NCBI GenBank assembly: GCA_037044905.1
Contig: JBAOKB010000126.1
Span: forward strand, 62,001 to 126,000
Direction of reading: 5' to 3'
Length of the DNA: 64,000 nucleotides
Source of the DNA: Hortaea werneckii
Lineage: Eukaryota; Ascomycota; Dothideomycetes; Mycosphaerellales; Teratosphaeriaceae
Part shown: one piece after another, positions 11,814 to 21,246 of the stretch
How positions within the stretch are numbered: position 1 is the first letter of the stretch
Layout: every line of letters begins with the position of its first letter
Position numbers and translations under genes: made by a program
The notes under the pieces: generated by a model
What the model was told of the DNA's origin: nothing
Databases searched by the model: none
The model's input: only the letters and a program-made list of their open reading frames with translations

Positions 11814-13153
11814 ATGTCAGTCCGCTACGAATCCGAAAATGTTTCCGCTGAGCCCTTGGGCCAGCCGCTCAAGTTCGAGTTCAGCGGCAAGACCGCCTCG
11901 AACCGCTTCATCAAGGGCGCCATGACCGAGCGTCTCTCCTCCTGGGATCCCAAGAACCTGGAGGCCCGCGGTGTCCCCTCCAAGAACCTCGTGAATGTGT
12001 ACCGACGATGGGGCGAGGGCGGTATTGGCCATATCCTGACCGGCAACATCATGTTCGAATACGACCACCTCGAAGCCGCCGGCAACCCCATCATCCCGCG
12101 TGGCAGCAAGTACGAGGGGGAGAGATTCGAGCGGTTCAAGGAGATGGCGGAGCAAGGCAAGAAGCACGGCAGTCTGATGGTCGGACAAGTCAGTCACCCA
12201 GGCCGACAGGTGCAGGACAAGATCCAGCCGAACCCGATCTCAGCCTCCGACGTGCAGTTGAAGGGCGACGTCATGGGCATGACCTTCGCCCAACCACGTG
12301 CGGCGACGGAGGAAGACATCAAGAACGTCAAGGAAGGCTTTGCCCACGCGGCCGAGTACCTCGAGAAAGCCGGGTACGACGGCATCCAGCTACACGGCGC
12401 CCACGGCTACCTGCTCGCCCAATTCCTCTCCCCACCACCAACCTCCGTACGGACCAATACGGCAGCAGCCTCGCGAACCGCGCGCGCCTCATCCTCGAGA
12501 TCGCCCAGGAAATCCGGTCCCGCACCTCGCCCTCCTTCATCCTGGGCATCAAGCTCAACAGCGTCGAATTCCAAGACCGCGGCTTCGACCCGGAAGAAGC
12601 GAAGCAGCTGTGCGCGATGCTGGAGGAGAACCGCTTCGACTTCGTGGAACTCTCGGGCGGAACCTACGAGTCCCTGGCGTTCGTGCACAAGCGCGAGAGC
12701 AGCAAGCGCCGGGAAGCCTTCTTCATGGAGTTCGCGGACCTGATTGCGCCGGCGCTGACCAAGACGCGGACCTACGTGACGGGCGGCTTCAAGACCGTGG
12801 GCGCCATGGTGAACGCACTTAACACCGTTGACGGCGTGGGCCTCGCCCGACCCGTGTGCCAGGAACCACGATTCTGCGCGGACGTGCTGGCCGGGAAAGT
12901 GAAGGGCGCGATCAAGATGCAGCTCGACAACGACAACTTCGGCATCACGAACGTGGCAGCGGGGACGCAGATCCGACAGATGGGCAAGGACCAGGAGCCG
13001 ATCGACCTGAGCAAGGGTGAGAACGTGGATGCGTTTATGAAGGACATGGGGACCTGGGCGGACAAGATGGGCAAGGATTCCGAGATGCAGAATTATGGGT
13101 ACATTGACATTTCCAGCGCGGCGGCTGTGCCGTATGGGGGTGCTTCGGTGTAA
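11814..13153 (+). CDS. Old-yellow-enzyme-like NADH:flavin oxidoreductase (apparent frameshift near 12430)
   Basis: An FMN-dependent TIM-barrel oxidoreductase of the NADH:flavin oxidoreductase/NADH oxidase family, reducing activated C=C bonds or similar substrates with NAD(P)H. The N-terminal half shows SNRFIKGAMTE, the RWGEGGIGHILTGN strand, GQVSHPGRQ and GYDGIQLHGAHGYLLAQFLSP (the catalytic His region). The frame then breaks inside a CCCC/ACCACC tract at about 12426-12436. The family sequence continues one frame over as TTNLRTDQYGSSLANRARL and runs to 13153, including FVELSGGTYE, YVTGGFKT and GLARPVCQEP, the phosphate-binding end of the barrel. One extra base restores about 446 aa. No intron fits. 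The event sits in a homopolymer, which favours a sequencing deletion, but decay cannot be excluded. High-GC codon use is seen throughout. Confidence 0.85.
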
Positions 13154-13601
13154 GAAGCATCTCATGAGGAAGGATGTGAAGGGGGAACGATTTTACGATG
13201 TCGATGAATGAGTGTAGTACAAGTAGAGCTAGAATTAAGGAGATCATCACAAGAGGATAAAATAAAAAGTCCTTGCGTTGAACACTTGAGTACCGGATTC
13301 GGACCGGGTCTTTCCCTTACTGCGTTCTATAATAAGGGGAAGAGTTGAGAGGGGATCCCAATTGAAAGGAACGAGAATTCATCCGTCACAGCGACCGCTC
13401 ATGGCGGCGATAAGTATATTGAACAATAACCACATATTGTCCGTTCTTGGCCAAGATAGCGCACCCCCCTCTCCTACCTTACACAGAGCAAGGCAAGCAA
13501 GGAAGTGGAAAGCCCCACTTAGCAAAACAGGAAAAAGTGCCCATTTCAGCTCATCAGATAATACACCCGACGAAGAGCGGGAAAGAAGAAGCAAAACATC
13601 T
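13154..13601. other. Convergent 3' intergenic region, 448 bp
   Basis: Lies between the convergent 3' ends of the flavin oxidoreductase and the Mbp1-type factor. No gene or RNA is recognised. Confidence 0.5.
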
Positions 13602-15722
13602 CTAAACAACCTCGCCAACCCTCGTCTCCTCCAACTCCCCCACAATCTCCGGCAACATCCCCTCGACATCCTCCTCCCTAACCCCCAAAGCGCCGGTAAT
13701 AAGCCGCTTATACTGATCCTGGCGCTTCAGGGCCTCGCCATCGTCCGCCAGACCCAAATAATGCACGATCCGGGCGATATGCTCACGGCGCTGGCGCGTA
13801 GCCTCGAGGAGTTGGCGCGAGAGCCGGAGTTTCTCCAGCAATGTTGCTTCGTCTGCTGGGATGATGATGGGAGGGAGGAGAAGAAGATGAGAGGGCTGGG
13901 GTGGGGGGCAGACGGGCACGTTCGGCTTCGAGGAGGTCGGCGAGGGCGAGTTTTTCTTCTTCCACCACCCAGCCCTCGCATTCGCGCTCTAGCTCTTCCA
14001 GTTCGCGGATGAGGTCTTCGTCGCGCTCGCTGCCGCCTGAGGTCTGTTCTAGCTCCTTGACTCGAAGCTCTTCGGCTTGTTTCCGTAGGGCGTCGCTTTC
14101 GGACTTGCGGAGTTGGACGAGGCGTTCGGCTTCGGCTAGTTCGGCTTCCTTTTCTGCTAGCTCGGCCTCGAGTTGCTGGGCGAGCGCGCGGGTCTTGGTT
14201 ACAAAGTCTGGGAGTAAGCTGGAAGTCAGAGTGAGAGCTGCTTCAGACTTGTAGACCTCTCGGCTTCCGGTGGGCGTCGATTGTAATAACGGGTCGATAG
14301 AAGCCGTTCCGCCAGGAGGCTGCACAGCCCCTCCCAGAGCAGGAGCACCGTCCGCTTGAAAAGGCGAGCTTGACATCGCTCTCGTGCGCTCTTGCCTTCG
14401 GTGGTTGAGTTGAACAATCAGCTGGTCTGCGGTCTCGCCATTATGATTCGGAATGTCAACTGCAGCGTTGCGACCGATGAGACTCCGAACACATTTCCTT
14501 GCACCATTGCGCGCTGCGATTGTGATAGCCGTGTCACCATTCTGATCTTGAACATTGAGTACGGTTTCGACTTGCTGCGGCGTCAGATTCTCCGTCATCT
14601 TATTCAGGATACAGTCCATGTAGTAGCGAGCGCACTCGTATTTCTTCTTGCTTTGCGTGATTCCTGCAATATGGTGGAAGACTGTGCTACCAAACCATTC
14701 CTGCATGTTGACGGTCCGGACAAGCAAAGCAGCAAGGCGTTCCATGCAGCGCTTGTCGAAGTTGTTCGTGAATATGACCGAGCGCATCAAGGGCGTCTCG
14801 CCGCCTTTACTTTGTATGGCGATATCAGCCCCTAGTCGGATCAGGTCCTTGACCACTTCTATGTCACCCATCGCGGCAGCCCAATGGAGAGCAGTGTGAC
14901 CGCGATCGTCTATGGCACGGTTAATATTCACGCCTGCAGGTGGCTGGGGAGCGCTAGGTTGATCCATGGGACTGTCCTGCAGGACAAAGTAATCTAACAG
15001 CTCCTCGGCCCAGAGCTGATGTTCTCTGTCGGCTTGAGACATGACGTCTTCAACTCGTCTGCGTTTCCGTGAGCCTCCTGTGTGGTACGACATATCGGGA
15101 TAGTCATCGGCGAACTGGGATTCCGAGGCCACAGTGTCGTCGTCTGGAGTTGCTTCGTGCATACTGGTGTCCATGACATCGAAGTCTTGAGAAGCCTGAT
15201 GGGGGTGATACATGTTCGCGACCGGGGGCAGCGCTTGGACTGAGGAGCGCTTCTGCGCCGCTACGGCTTTGGGGACTCTCGGCTTGCTGCTCGCGGCTGT
15301 CAAATGCTTCGGCGCAGGCGGCGGGCTTCGGTCGCCGGGTACAAAGGTGAAGATGGGCATAAGCTTATCCAGCACGCCGTTCTTCGCTGCGAGATCTCTC
15401 CCATCCTCAAGTGGAATCCATGTGCCCTGGTACTTGCCATATCCACCCTGGACCTTTTCGTGTGTTCCTTTCTGGACCTCGCGCTCCAGGATCCGGGTCC
15501 GGGAAGGCTTGTCGTAGTCGGCGACTTTGAGGATGTGTGTGGCATTGATCCAGTCGTCGCTCCGTCGGCGCATCACGTGGTTTCCTTCGACATTGTACTC
15601 GTAGACGGGGACCTAAGCGGCAATCGCAATCAGCATGAGCGCCGCCTACGTTGTGTGGGAGGTTGCCTTACGTTACTGTACGTTGCGCTGTATATCATCT
15701 GAGAGGTATTGTTCCTAGCCAT
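13602..15722 (-). CDS. mbp1: Mbp1-type APSES (KilA-N) transcription factor with ankyrin repeats
   Basis: DNA-binding subunit of the MBF/SBF-type G1/S cell-cycle regulator, acting in the nucleus with a Swi6-like partner. Exon 1 is 15722-15672 (17 codons, ending YSATYSN). Intron 15671-15613 (59 nt, GTAAGG...TTAG) joins VPVYEYNVEGNHVMRRRSDD to it, rebuilding the start of the KilA-N domain, which continues INATHILKVADYDKPSRTRI and GGYGKYQGTWIPL. Ankyrin repeats follow (GHTALHWAAAMGDIEVVKDL, GETPLMRS, GDTAITIAARNGARKCVRSL, NHNGETADQL), then a coiled coil. Near 13860-13920 the frame changes. The C-terminal block (ADEATLLEKLRLSRQLLEAT to TRVGEVV) is typical of the family but lies one frame over. A 64-nt intron, 13919-13856, would join it, although its GTGCCC donor is weak. 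Otherwise an indel in a C-tract must be assumed. The expected length is about 670-690 aa. Confidence 0.88.
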
Positions 15723-16464
15723 GGTCGGCGCGGCGTGCGCAACCTGGCGCACTCGGTCACCTTGTCACAAGCGATGCGACACAGTATGTAATATGCAACT
15801 GCCGGCGGCGGCGGTGGTCCACTGGGGCGGTGCGGTTCGATTGCTACTGCGAACAGCGGTTCGCTTGAAAGTAAGGGATGCGGTACAGGACCGCCGAGCA
15901 GATGGCTAGTGAATGGCTCCACCAATATCACGTCAGGACACGTGCGGGACGTCTCCGGCAATCTGGAAGGTATAGAGGATGACCGTGCAGTCTCGAGCAA
16001 CCGCGTCTGGCGACGAGGTGGGCGCGTCGCAAGCGCGTTGGCGGAGCATTCCGCGAGTATACTTCTGCCTCAGGCGAATGCACGCCGCGCGATATCGGCA
16101 TTTGCTGCACCGAGCCGAGCATTTCAGATACTGGACTACCTTATCTTACTTATGTACCTCTAGATACCTAGGTAGGTGCATCAAGAATAGCACCTTAGAA
16201 GACAAGCGATGCCGAAGCTATTTAAAAATCTTGGCAGGGATACACTGACTTCGTACATATCTCAGACAATAATCGATGGCGACCTCGAACATGCAGGAAT
16301 AGGAGCATCGCTACGCCAAATCGTGCCCATACGCCTTCCTAGCCTCCTCACCCAGTCCCAATTCATTGAGAGAGTCATATGCTTTCAAGGTCGTCTCGTC
16401 GGAGATAGTTTGTTGGTGATAAGAACGATCAAATCCGCTGTCTGCTCCTGGGTCTCCACTCATC
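15723..16464. promoter_or_regulatory. Divergent promoter region of mbp1-like gene and guanine deaminase
   Basis: Two head-to-head genes start at 15722 and 16465. The region has no supported gene. It contains the conserved block at about 16068-16136 that recurs upstream of the next MFS gene (listed separately). Confidence 0.5.
16068..16136 (+). promoter_or_regulatory. Conserved non-coding block, copy 1 (upstream of guanine deaminase)
   Basis: Shares the exact 16-mer GCGCGATATCGGCATT (16087-16102) with 17969-17984. It also shares flanking similarity on both sides: TGCCT..GGCGAA upstream, and CCGAGCATT..CTGG about 12 bases downstream. Both copies lie 0.25-0.4 kb upstream of a start codon on the same strand. 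Confidence 0.55.
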
Positions 16465-17859
16465 GTGAGCGTCACAATGTCTCCAGTTCGAGTCTTCACG
16501 GGCAAACTTGCCCATTCGACATCTGTGGACAAGCTGGAGCTTTACGAATTAGCTCACATAGTGGTAGATGATCTCGGCACTATCCTCGCTTTGCAAGACG
16601 GCACAAAGGACCTTGTCGATGTTCTCGCCACACTCTCCCTGTCCCTGCAGGAAGTCGAGGTCCATAACCTCTCCCCGTCACAGTTCATCATTCCAGGCTT
16701 TGTTGACACACATAATCATGCCCCACAGTGGTCGCAACGAGGACTGGGCCAAAGCATGCACATACTGGACTGGCTGGACACTATCACCTTCCCCAACGAA
16801 GCCCGCTTCGCAGACCCAGCGCATGCTCGACGGGTGTACCCCTCTTGTGTGGATGGCTTTCTAAAGCAAGGCATTACGACAGCGTCATACTATGGCTCAA
16901 TGCACCAGGAGGCAACCAATATCCTGTCTGATGTATGTCTAGAGAAAGGGCAGCGGGCTCTGATCGGCAAGTGCAACATGAACCGTAATGCGCCAGAGTA
17001 TTATCGAGACAGTTCAGTAGCGGATTCGATGGAAGCCACCAGAGCTTGCATTGCACACATTGAGCGGGTCGATCCTAAGCATCATCTTTTGAACTATGTC
17101 CTCACTCCTCGGTTCGCCATCTGCTGCGAAGGCGACCTCTTGTCTCAACTCGGTCAGCTTGGTCAGGAGGGAGGAATGCGGACGCAGACTCATTTCAACG
17201 AAGCTGAGCAGGAAATTTTGGCGACTAAAGATCTCTTTCCAGAGTTTGACAATGAAGCGGACCTCTATGCTCACTGCGGCTTATTGACTGACCGCTCAAT
17301 CCTCGCTCACTGCTGCATCATGACGGACTACGAATTTAGAAAACTTGCAGCTGCCGGTGCAGGTGTAGCTCACTGTCCGATTGCCAATATGACAGTTGGT
17401 GGCGGCTTCATAGCAGCGCCAATCCGGTCGTTCCTAAATTACGGCATCAAAGTCGGCCTCGGTACAGATAGTGGAGGTGGCTTCTCCAGCAGCATGCTAG
17501 ATGCTATCAGACAAGCGTTGATTGCCTCGTACTCTAGAGAGGCTTCTTCAAAAAGCAAGGAGCCAAAGCTGTCGATTGAGGAGGTGTTCTATCTTGCCAC
17601 GCAAGGCGGCGCAGACGTGTGCGGCCTTGGCTCGCAAGTTGGCAACTTCGACAAGGGCAAGGCATTCGATGCTTTGATCATCGATACGGATGTTGACGGC
17701 GTGATGGCACCGCGCGAAGAGCACGACAGTTTCCGAGTGATATTTGAAGAGTTCTTACTGACTGGTGACGATCGAAACATTCGAGAGGTGTTCGTATGCG
17801 GTCGTGAAGTTAAAGGACTGAAGCAGTCGTACCTAGGTAGCTTGGCTGGCAGTACATAA
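16465..17859 (+). CDS. Guanine deaminase
   Basis: Zinc amidohydrolase that converts guanine to xanthine and ammonia, the entry step of guanine catabolism in the cytosol. The frame is single-exon, 464 aa, the normal length for the fungal enzyme. The metal and active-site signatures are in order: PGFVDTHNHAPQW (His83, His85), the guanine-specific PRFAICC segment, THFNE, LAHCCIMTD and GTDSGGGFSSS (catalytic Asp). The first ATG is followed closely by a second (MSVTM), and either could be used. The gene is divergent from the Mbp1-like gene. It is followed on the same strand, 409 bp later, by an MFS transporter whose upstream region carries the same conserved block. No defects are seen. Confidence 0.93.
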   Translation: MSVTMSPVRVFTGKLAHSTSVDKLELYELAHIVVDDLGTILALQDGTKDLVDVLATLSLSLQEVEVHNLSPSQFIIPGFVDTHNHAPQWSQRGLGQSMHILDWLDTITFPNEARFADPAHARRVYPSCVDGFLKQGITTASYYGSMHQEATNILSDVCLEKGQRALIGKCNMNRNAPEYYRDSSVADSMEATRACIAHIERVDPKHHLLNYVLTPRFAICCEGDLLSQLGQLGQEGGMRTQTHFNEAEQEILATKDLFPEFDNEADLYAHCGLLTDRSILAHCCIMTDYEFRKLAAAGAGVAHCPIANMTVGGGFIAAPIRSFLNYGIKVGLGTDSGGGFSSSMLDAIRQALIASYSREASSKSKEPKLSIEEVFYLATQGGADVCGLGSQVGNFDKGKAFDALIIDTDVDGVMAPREEHDSFRVIFEEFLLTGDDRNIREVFVCGREVKGLKQSYLGSLAGST

Positions 17860-17941
17860 GCAATAGTTGCCTTCCCATGAGGTCTTCTGGGATTAACTTG
17901 TATTTTGCTGAGGCTCGCAGCGGTTGATCCCTCCTACACTC

Positions 17942-18018
17942 ATGCCTTGGGCGAAAGTACAGTACGCGGCGCGATATCGGCATTATTGACTCCACCGCCG
18001 AGCATTCTGGCACTGGCT
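17942..18018 (+). promoter_or_regulatory. Conserved non-coding block, copy 2 (upstream of MFS transporter)
   Basis: Contains the same 16-mer at 17969-17984, embedded in the same order of flanking matches as copy 1 (GCCTTGGGCGAA upstream, CCGAGCATTCTGGCACTGG downstream). It lies about 250-325 bp upstream of the MFS start. Confidence 0.55.
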
Positions 18019-18268
18019 GAGCAGCGAGAAAGCTTGCCGATTGCCGAACTATACACCTCACTGCAGAGACGCTAGAGAAAATGAGGCAGCTCCTCGCCTG
18101 TTCAAAGGCAGTATGCCGGCGGCAATCTACTATCGCGGGCAAGTCGAGCGAATGAGATACATTCATGAGACCGGCCAAAGGTAGGACTGGGTAAGGCACT
18201 TTTCATACTTCCAGCCTGTAGGCCTTCTTCTCCAGTCCTTCTCTCTTTAGCTCCATTCTTAATTCCAG

Positions 18269-20062
18269 GTGATCACGACGATGGCGCCAGACGAGCATGG
18301 CAGGAAAGGCTCGGTGGCGACTATCATCGAGCAGCCGACAGAAGACACGCCTCTGCTGGAGCGGAAAGAATCACACATCTCCGTCCTCTGGAGCAAGAGC
18401 GTAGTCTACCGCGTCCTGCTTACCGGCTTCCTAGTTTCCCTCTCGTTCGGAGTGACTCAAGTTCCGCTCATTTATGTCTTCGGTGTCATGACATGCGATG
18501 AGTACTACAAGAACCATCCAGATGCTGGCCTTACACTTCACCAAGAACCGGGACTAGGACATCATCGGTGTCAGATCCACGCCATCGAGGCGAGCACTGC
18601 ACGCTCAGTGGCCTTGCTAGGCACCAGCACGACTTTGTTTGGAGTCATCAACTTGTTCTTTACCGGCTGGACGATGAAAGCCTTTGGCGTCAAAAAGGCT
18701 CTAATGCTTACTGTCTTCTTTCCGGCCGTGAGACTCGCTGTGCAGAATATCGGCGTAGAAGCTGGAGCAAATCTGGGCATCCTCATCGTCCAATGTTCTC
18801 AAATGATAACTGTAGTCGGCGGACCTGTCGGCTATCTCCTAGCATTGAACAGCCTGGCCACAGAAGTTGTAGAGCCCGCTGAGCGAACAGGGACGCTTGG
18901 CCGACTATCAGGTTGCGCCATGTTCGGGACAGCAATCGGCTATCTGGCCGGTGGATTGATAGGAGATTATCTTGGAATTATCTGGCCCTTTCGAGTCACC
19001 CTTGCACTTTTCATTCTCTGCTGCATCTACATCCAACTCTGTTTGCCGGAGATCCATAACAAAGAAGTCGAAGCCAAAGCCTCGAAATCAATCTCCAGCT
19101 TTTTCGACCCAATCAAGATGTTCGCCCCTCAAAAGTTCATTCGCCCTAACGGCTACGTGTACAACGAATACGGCGTCTTGTTCTTAGGGATCGGCACTTT
19201 CCTCGGCGTCCTTGCAACGTCTTATATCCCGGTATTGCTTCAGATGTACAGCACGGATGTTTTCGGGTTCGGCACATCCGAGAATGGCTTCTTGATCAGT
19301 ATCAACTCCCTAGTTCGAGGATTCTTCCTTACTTTTGCCTTCCCGCACATCATCTCCAAAGGCCGCAAATGGCTCGAAAAAGGTGCAAAGCACAGCGAAG
19401 GAAGCCATGGTGTCCAAACAAAGGGCTCGTACGACGATGATACGGACCAAGCCCATCCTCCACCACAAGCTCCGACCCAGCCACCTCAAAACCGCACACC
19501 GGGATCACCCGCTCCAGACCTACTGCCGACCCCATCTTCCCCTACCCCCTCCTCCTCAACTAACCCCAAATCCTCCCGCCCAGCCGAAACCCCTCCCCAA
19601 GAACAAGAAAACCCCGAAGAAACCTCCCCCTTCGACCTCCACTTCACCCAGACCTCCCTTCTCCTCGACGCCCTCCTCACATCCCTCTGCACCTTCACGA
19701 CCTCCGCATCGCAAATGTACCTAATCGCGCTCATCCTCCCACTAGCATCGGGGACCGGTCCCGCAGCCAAGGGCACGATCCTGCAATTCTGCACGCCCTC
19801 ACAACGGGTCGACGCCTTAAGCGCCATAAGTCTTGTGGAGTTGGTGGCGAGGCTGAGCAGTACGAGTTTGTTCGGGGTGGTGTTTGCGGGGTTCGCGGAA
19901 CGGGGGGCGGCGCATTGGACGTTTGCGGTGAATGCGGGGATTGCGGGGTTGGGGTGGGTGGTGTTGATGGGGGCGAGGTTTCCTAGGGAGGGGAGTAGGC
20001 GGGTTGGTGGCGGAGGGGAGGAGTGGGAGGAGAGGCGAAGGGAGGAGAGGGGAGAGGCATAG
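18269..20062 (+). CDS. MFS transporter with long proline-rich central loop
   Basis: A 597-aa major facilitator, probably a plasma-membrane or vacuolar transporter of unknown substrate, in the drug-efflux/HIAT1-like group by general appearance. The N-terminus carries an EDTPLLERKE motif (dileucine-like). The first six helices run to about residue 270, including GGPVGYLLALNS and RLSGCAMFGTAIGYLAGGLIGDYLG. A 90-residue Pro/Ser/Thr/Gln-rich loop (about 375-460) follows helix 8, before the last helices (LLLDALLTSLCTF, MYLIALILPLA, LSAISLVELVARL). Translation can begin at 18269 or at the ATG four codons on (MAPDEH). No intron is needed. From about 19,440 the codon third positions become strongly G/C, unlike the first two thirds of the gene. 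The conserved upstream block shared with guanine deaminase hints at common regulation. Confidence 0.8.
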   Translation: MITTMAPDEHGRKGSVATIIEQPTEDTPLLERKESHISVLWSKSVVYRVLLTGFLVSLSFGVTQVPLIYVFGVMTCDEYYKNHPDAGLTLHQEPGLGHHRCQIHAIEASTARSVALLGTSTTLFGVINLFFTGWTMKAFGVKKALMLTVFFPAVRLAVQNIGVEAGANLGILIVQCSQMITVVGGPVGYLLALNSLATEVVEPAERTGTLGRLSGCAMFGTAIGYLAGGLIGDYLGIIWPFRVTLALFILCCIYIQLCLPEIHNKEVEAKASKSISSFFDPIKMFAPQKFIRPNGYVYNEYGVLFLGIGTFLGVLATSYIPVLLQMYSTDVFGFGTSENGFLISINSLVRGFFLTFAFPHIISKGRKWLEKGAKHSEGSHGVQTKGSYDDDTDQAHPPPQAPTQPPQNRTPGSPAPDLLPTPSSPTPSSSTNPKSSRPAETPPQEQENPEETSPFDLHFTQTSLLLDALLTSLCTFTTSASQMYLIALILPLASGTGPAAKGTILQFCTPSQRVDALSAISLVELVARLSSTSLFGVVFAGFAERGAAHWTFAVNAGIAGLGWVVLMGARFPREGSRRVGGGGEEWEERRREERGEA

Positions 20063-20508
20063 TTTGTTGGGTAGGTAAACGGGTAACATACCTTTCTAGA
20101 TATTGATTTTTTGGATTATTCCGTTTTTTTAAAAGAAAAAATGGTTGAAGTTCCTTCCTCTGGGGTTTGCCTTAAATATATCATTCCCCTGCAGCATGAA
20201 TCATAAACGAATGCCTCAGTGATATAAGCCATCAAAAGAGATCGAGATCTGCACCTTCTTCGTCGATTCAGGTAAGCGATATATCAGTTTTCCCCTCCGC
20301 CCACGCTCCAAAATTCACAAAGAAGCCACGGCGAGCCCTCGTCACCCCCAACGAACCTAGGAAATATAATTCGAATTGACCAAAGCCAACCGAAGCAAAA
20401 AATAAGATCCGCGCAAGTAGTAACCCTTCCTCCTCCCCCGCCCGTGGTCCAGAGACCCTTGAGTGCGGAAGGACGAACCCTACCCAACCCTAACGCATCT
20501 TGCTTTCG

Positions 20509-20539
<31 letters not shown>

Positions 20540-21246
20540 AAGAAGAGACAAGGACCAGAAGAACCAAAATCAAAAGGGTAATGTATATTATTGTACCGAG
20601 CGACAACAAAGGAGAGGAAAAAAGAAACACAGGTTCAAGTCCAGCCATGATCCACCACCACCCACCCACCACCCACCATACCACCGTCATCACTCGAACA
20701 GCTGAACCTTCAAGGGGTATCTTGCTTTTTTTTCTTTTCCTTCTTTCTTTTTTTCACCTTCTTCTTCTCTTCATTTCCGCGGGGCAAGGAACTTTCTCTG
20801 GTCCTCACCACCACCTACTATCAATCAACCGAATCCTTGCTCGGACATCCCCCTAAGCGCCCTCCGCCCGCTCCAGTATCCTTCTGGATACACCCCACCG
20901 TCGAATTCCCGCCTATTTGGGAGGCCCGTAGGATATGGAACCTCTCTCTCGTGTACGAGCCTTTGCTTCGCATCGAACCCCCATGTGCACGGGGAAGATG
21001 ACCCCCTTCCAATCTTCCACCATCCCGCGACCAAAAAAAAAAAAATCCAACATCCTCCTTTCCCCTCCCATCCCTGCCAGCCGTTGACATCCACCTCTTC
21101 AAACCCATTCATCCAATATCCAATCCCGCATCAACCCCCTCAATCCATTTCTTCTCTCGATTTTCCCGTTGCCTCTCAAGACCCTCCCCCCTCTTTTCTT
21201 TCTCTCTCTCTCATCACATCAACTCCCCAAACCGCTCCTGAACCCT
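20063..21246. other. Intergenic region, 1.2 kb, low complexity
   Basis: Convergent 3' ends of the MFS gene and the Arf gene. It contains a 27-base A-run (20509-20535), many C/T-rich tracts and CACC repeats. Open frames here are low-complexity and not supported as genes. Confidence 0.5.
20509..20535 (+). repeat. A-homopolymer, 27 bases
   Basis: Uninterrupted run of A directly after CTTTCG. There is no sign of a retroposed cDNA in front of it. Confidence 0.95.

Noticed and set aside
16465..20062. Purine-utilisation cluster including guanine deaminase and both MFS genes
   Set aside because: Only the shared upstream block supports a link to the adjacent MFS; no uricase, xanthine dehydrogenase or allantoinase is nearby, so a full cluster is not claimed.
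20479..20500. CCCTAA-like words suggesting telomeric repeat
   Set aside because: Only one or two imperfect copies, not a tandem array.
20509..20535. 27-base A run as the tail of a retroposed copy or LINE
   Set aside because: No coding remnant, target duplication or repeat lies upstream; similar homopolymers are common in neighbouring spacers and introns.
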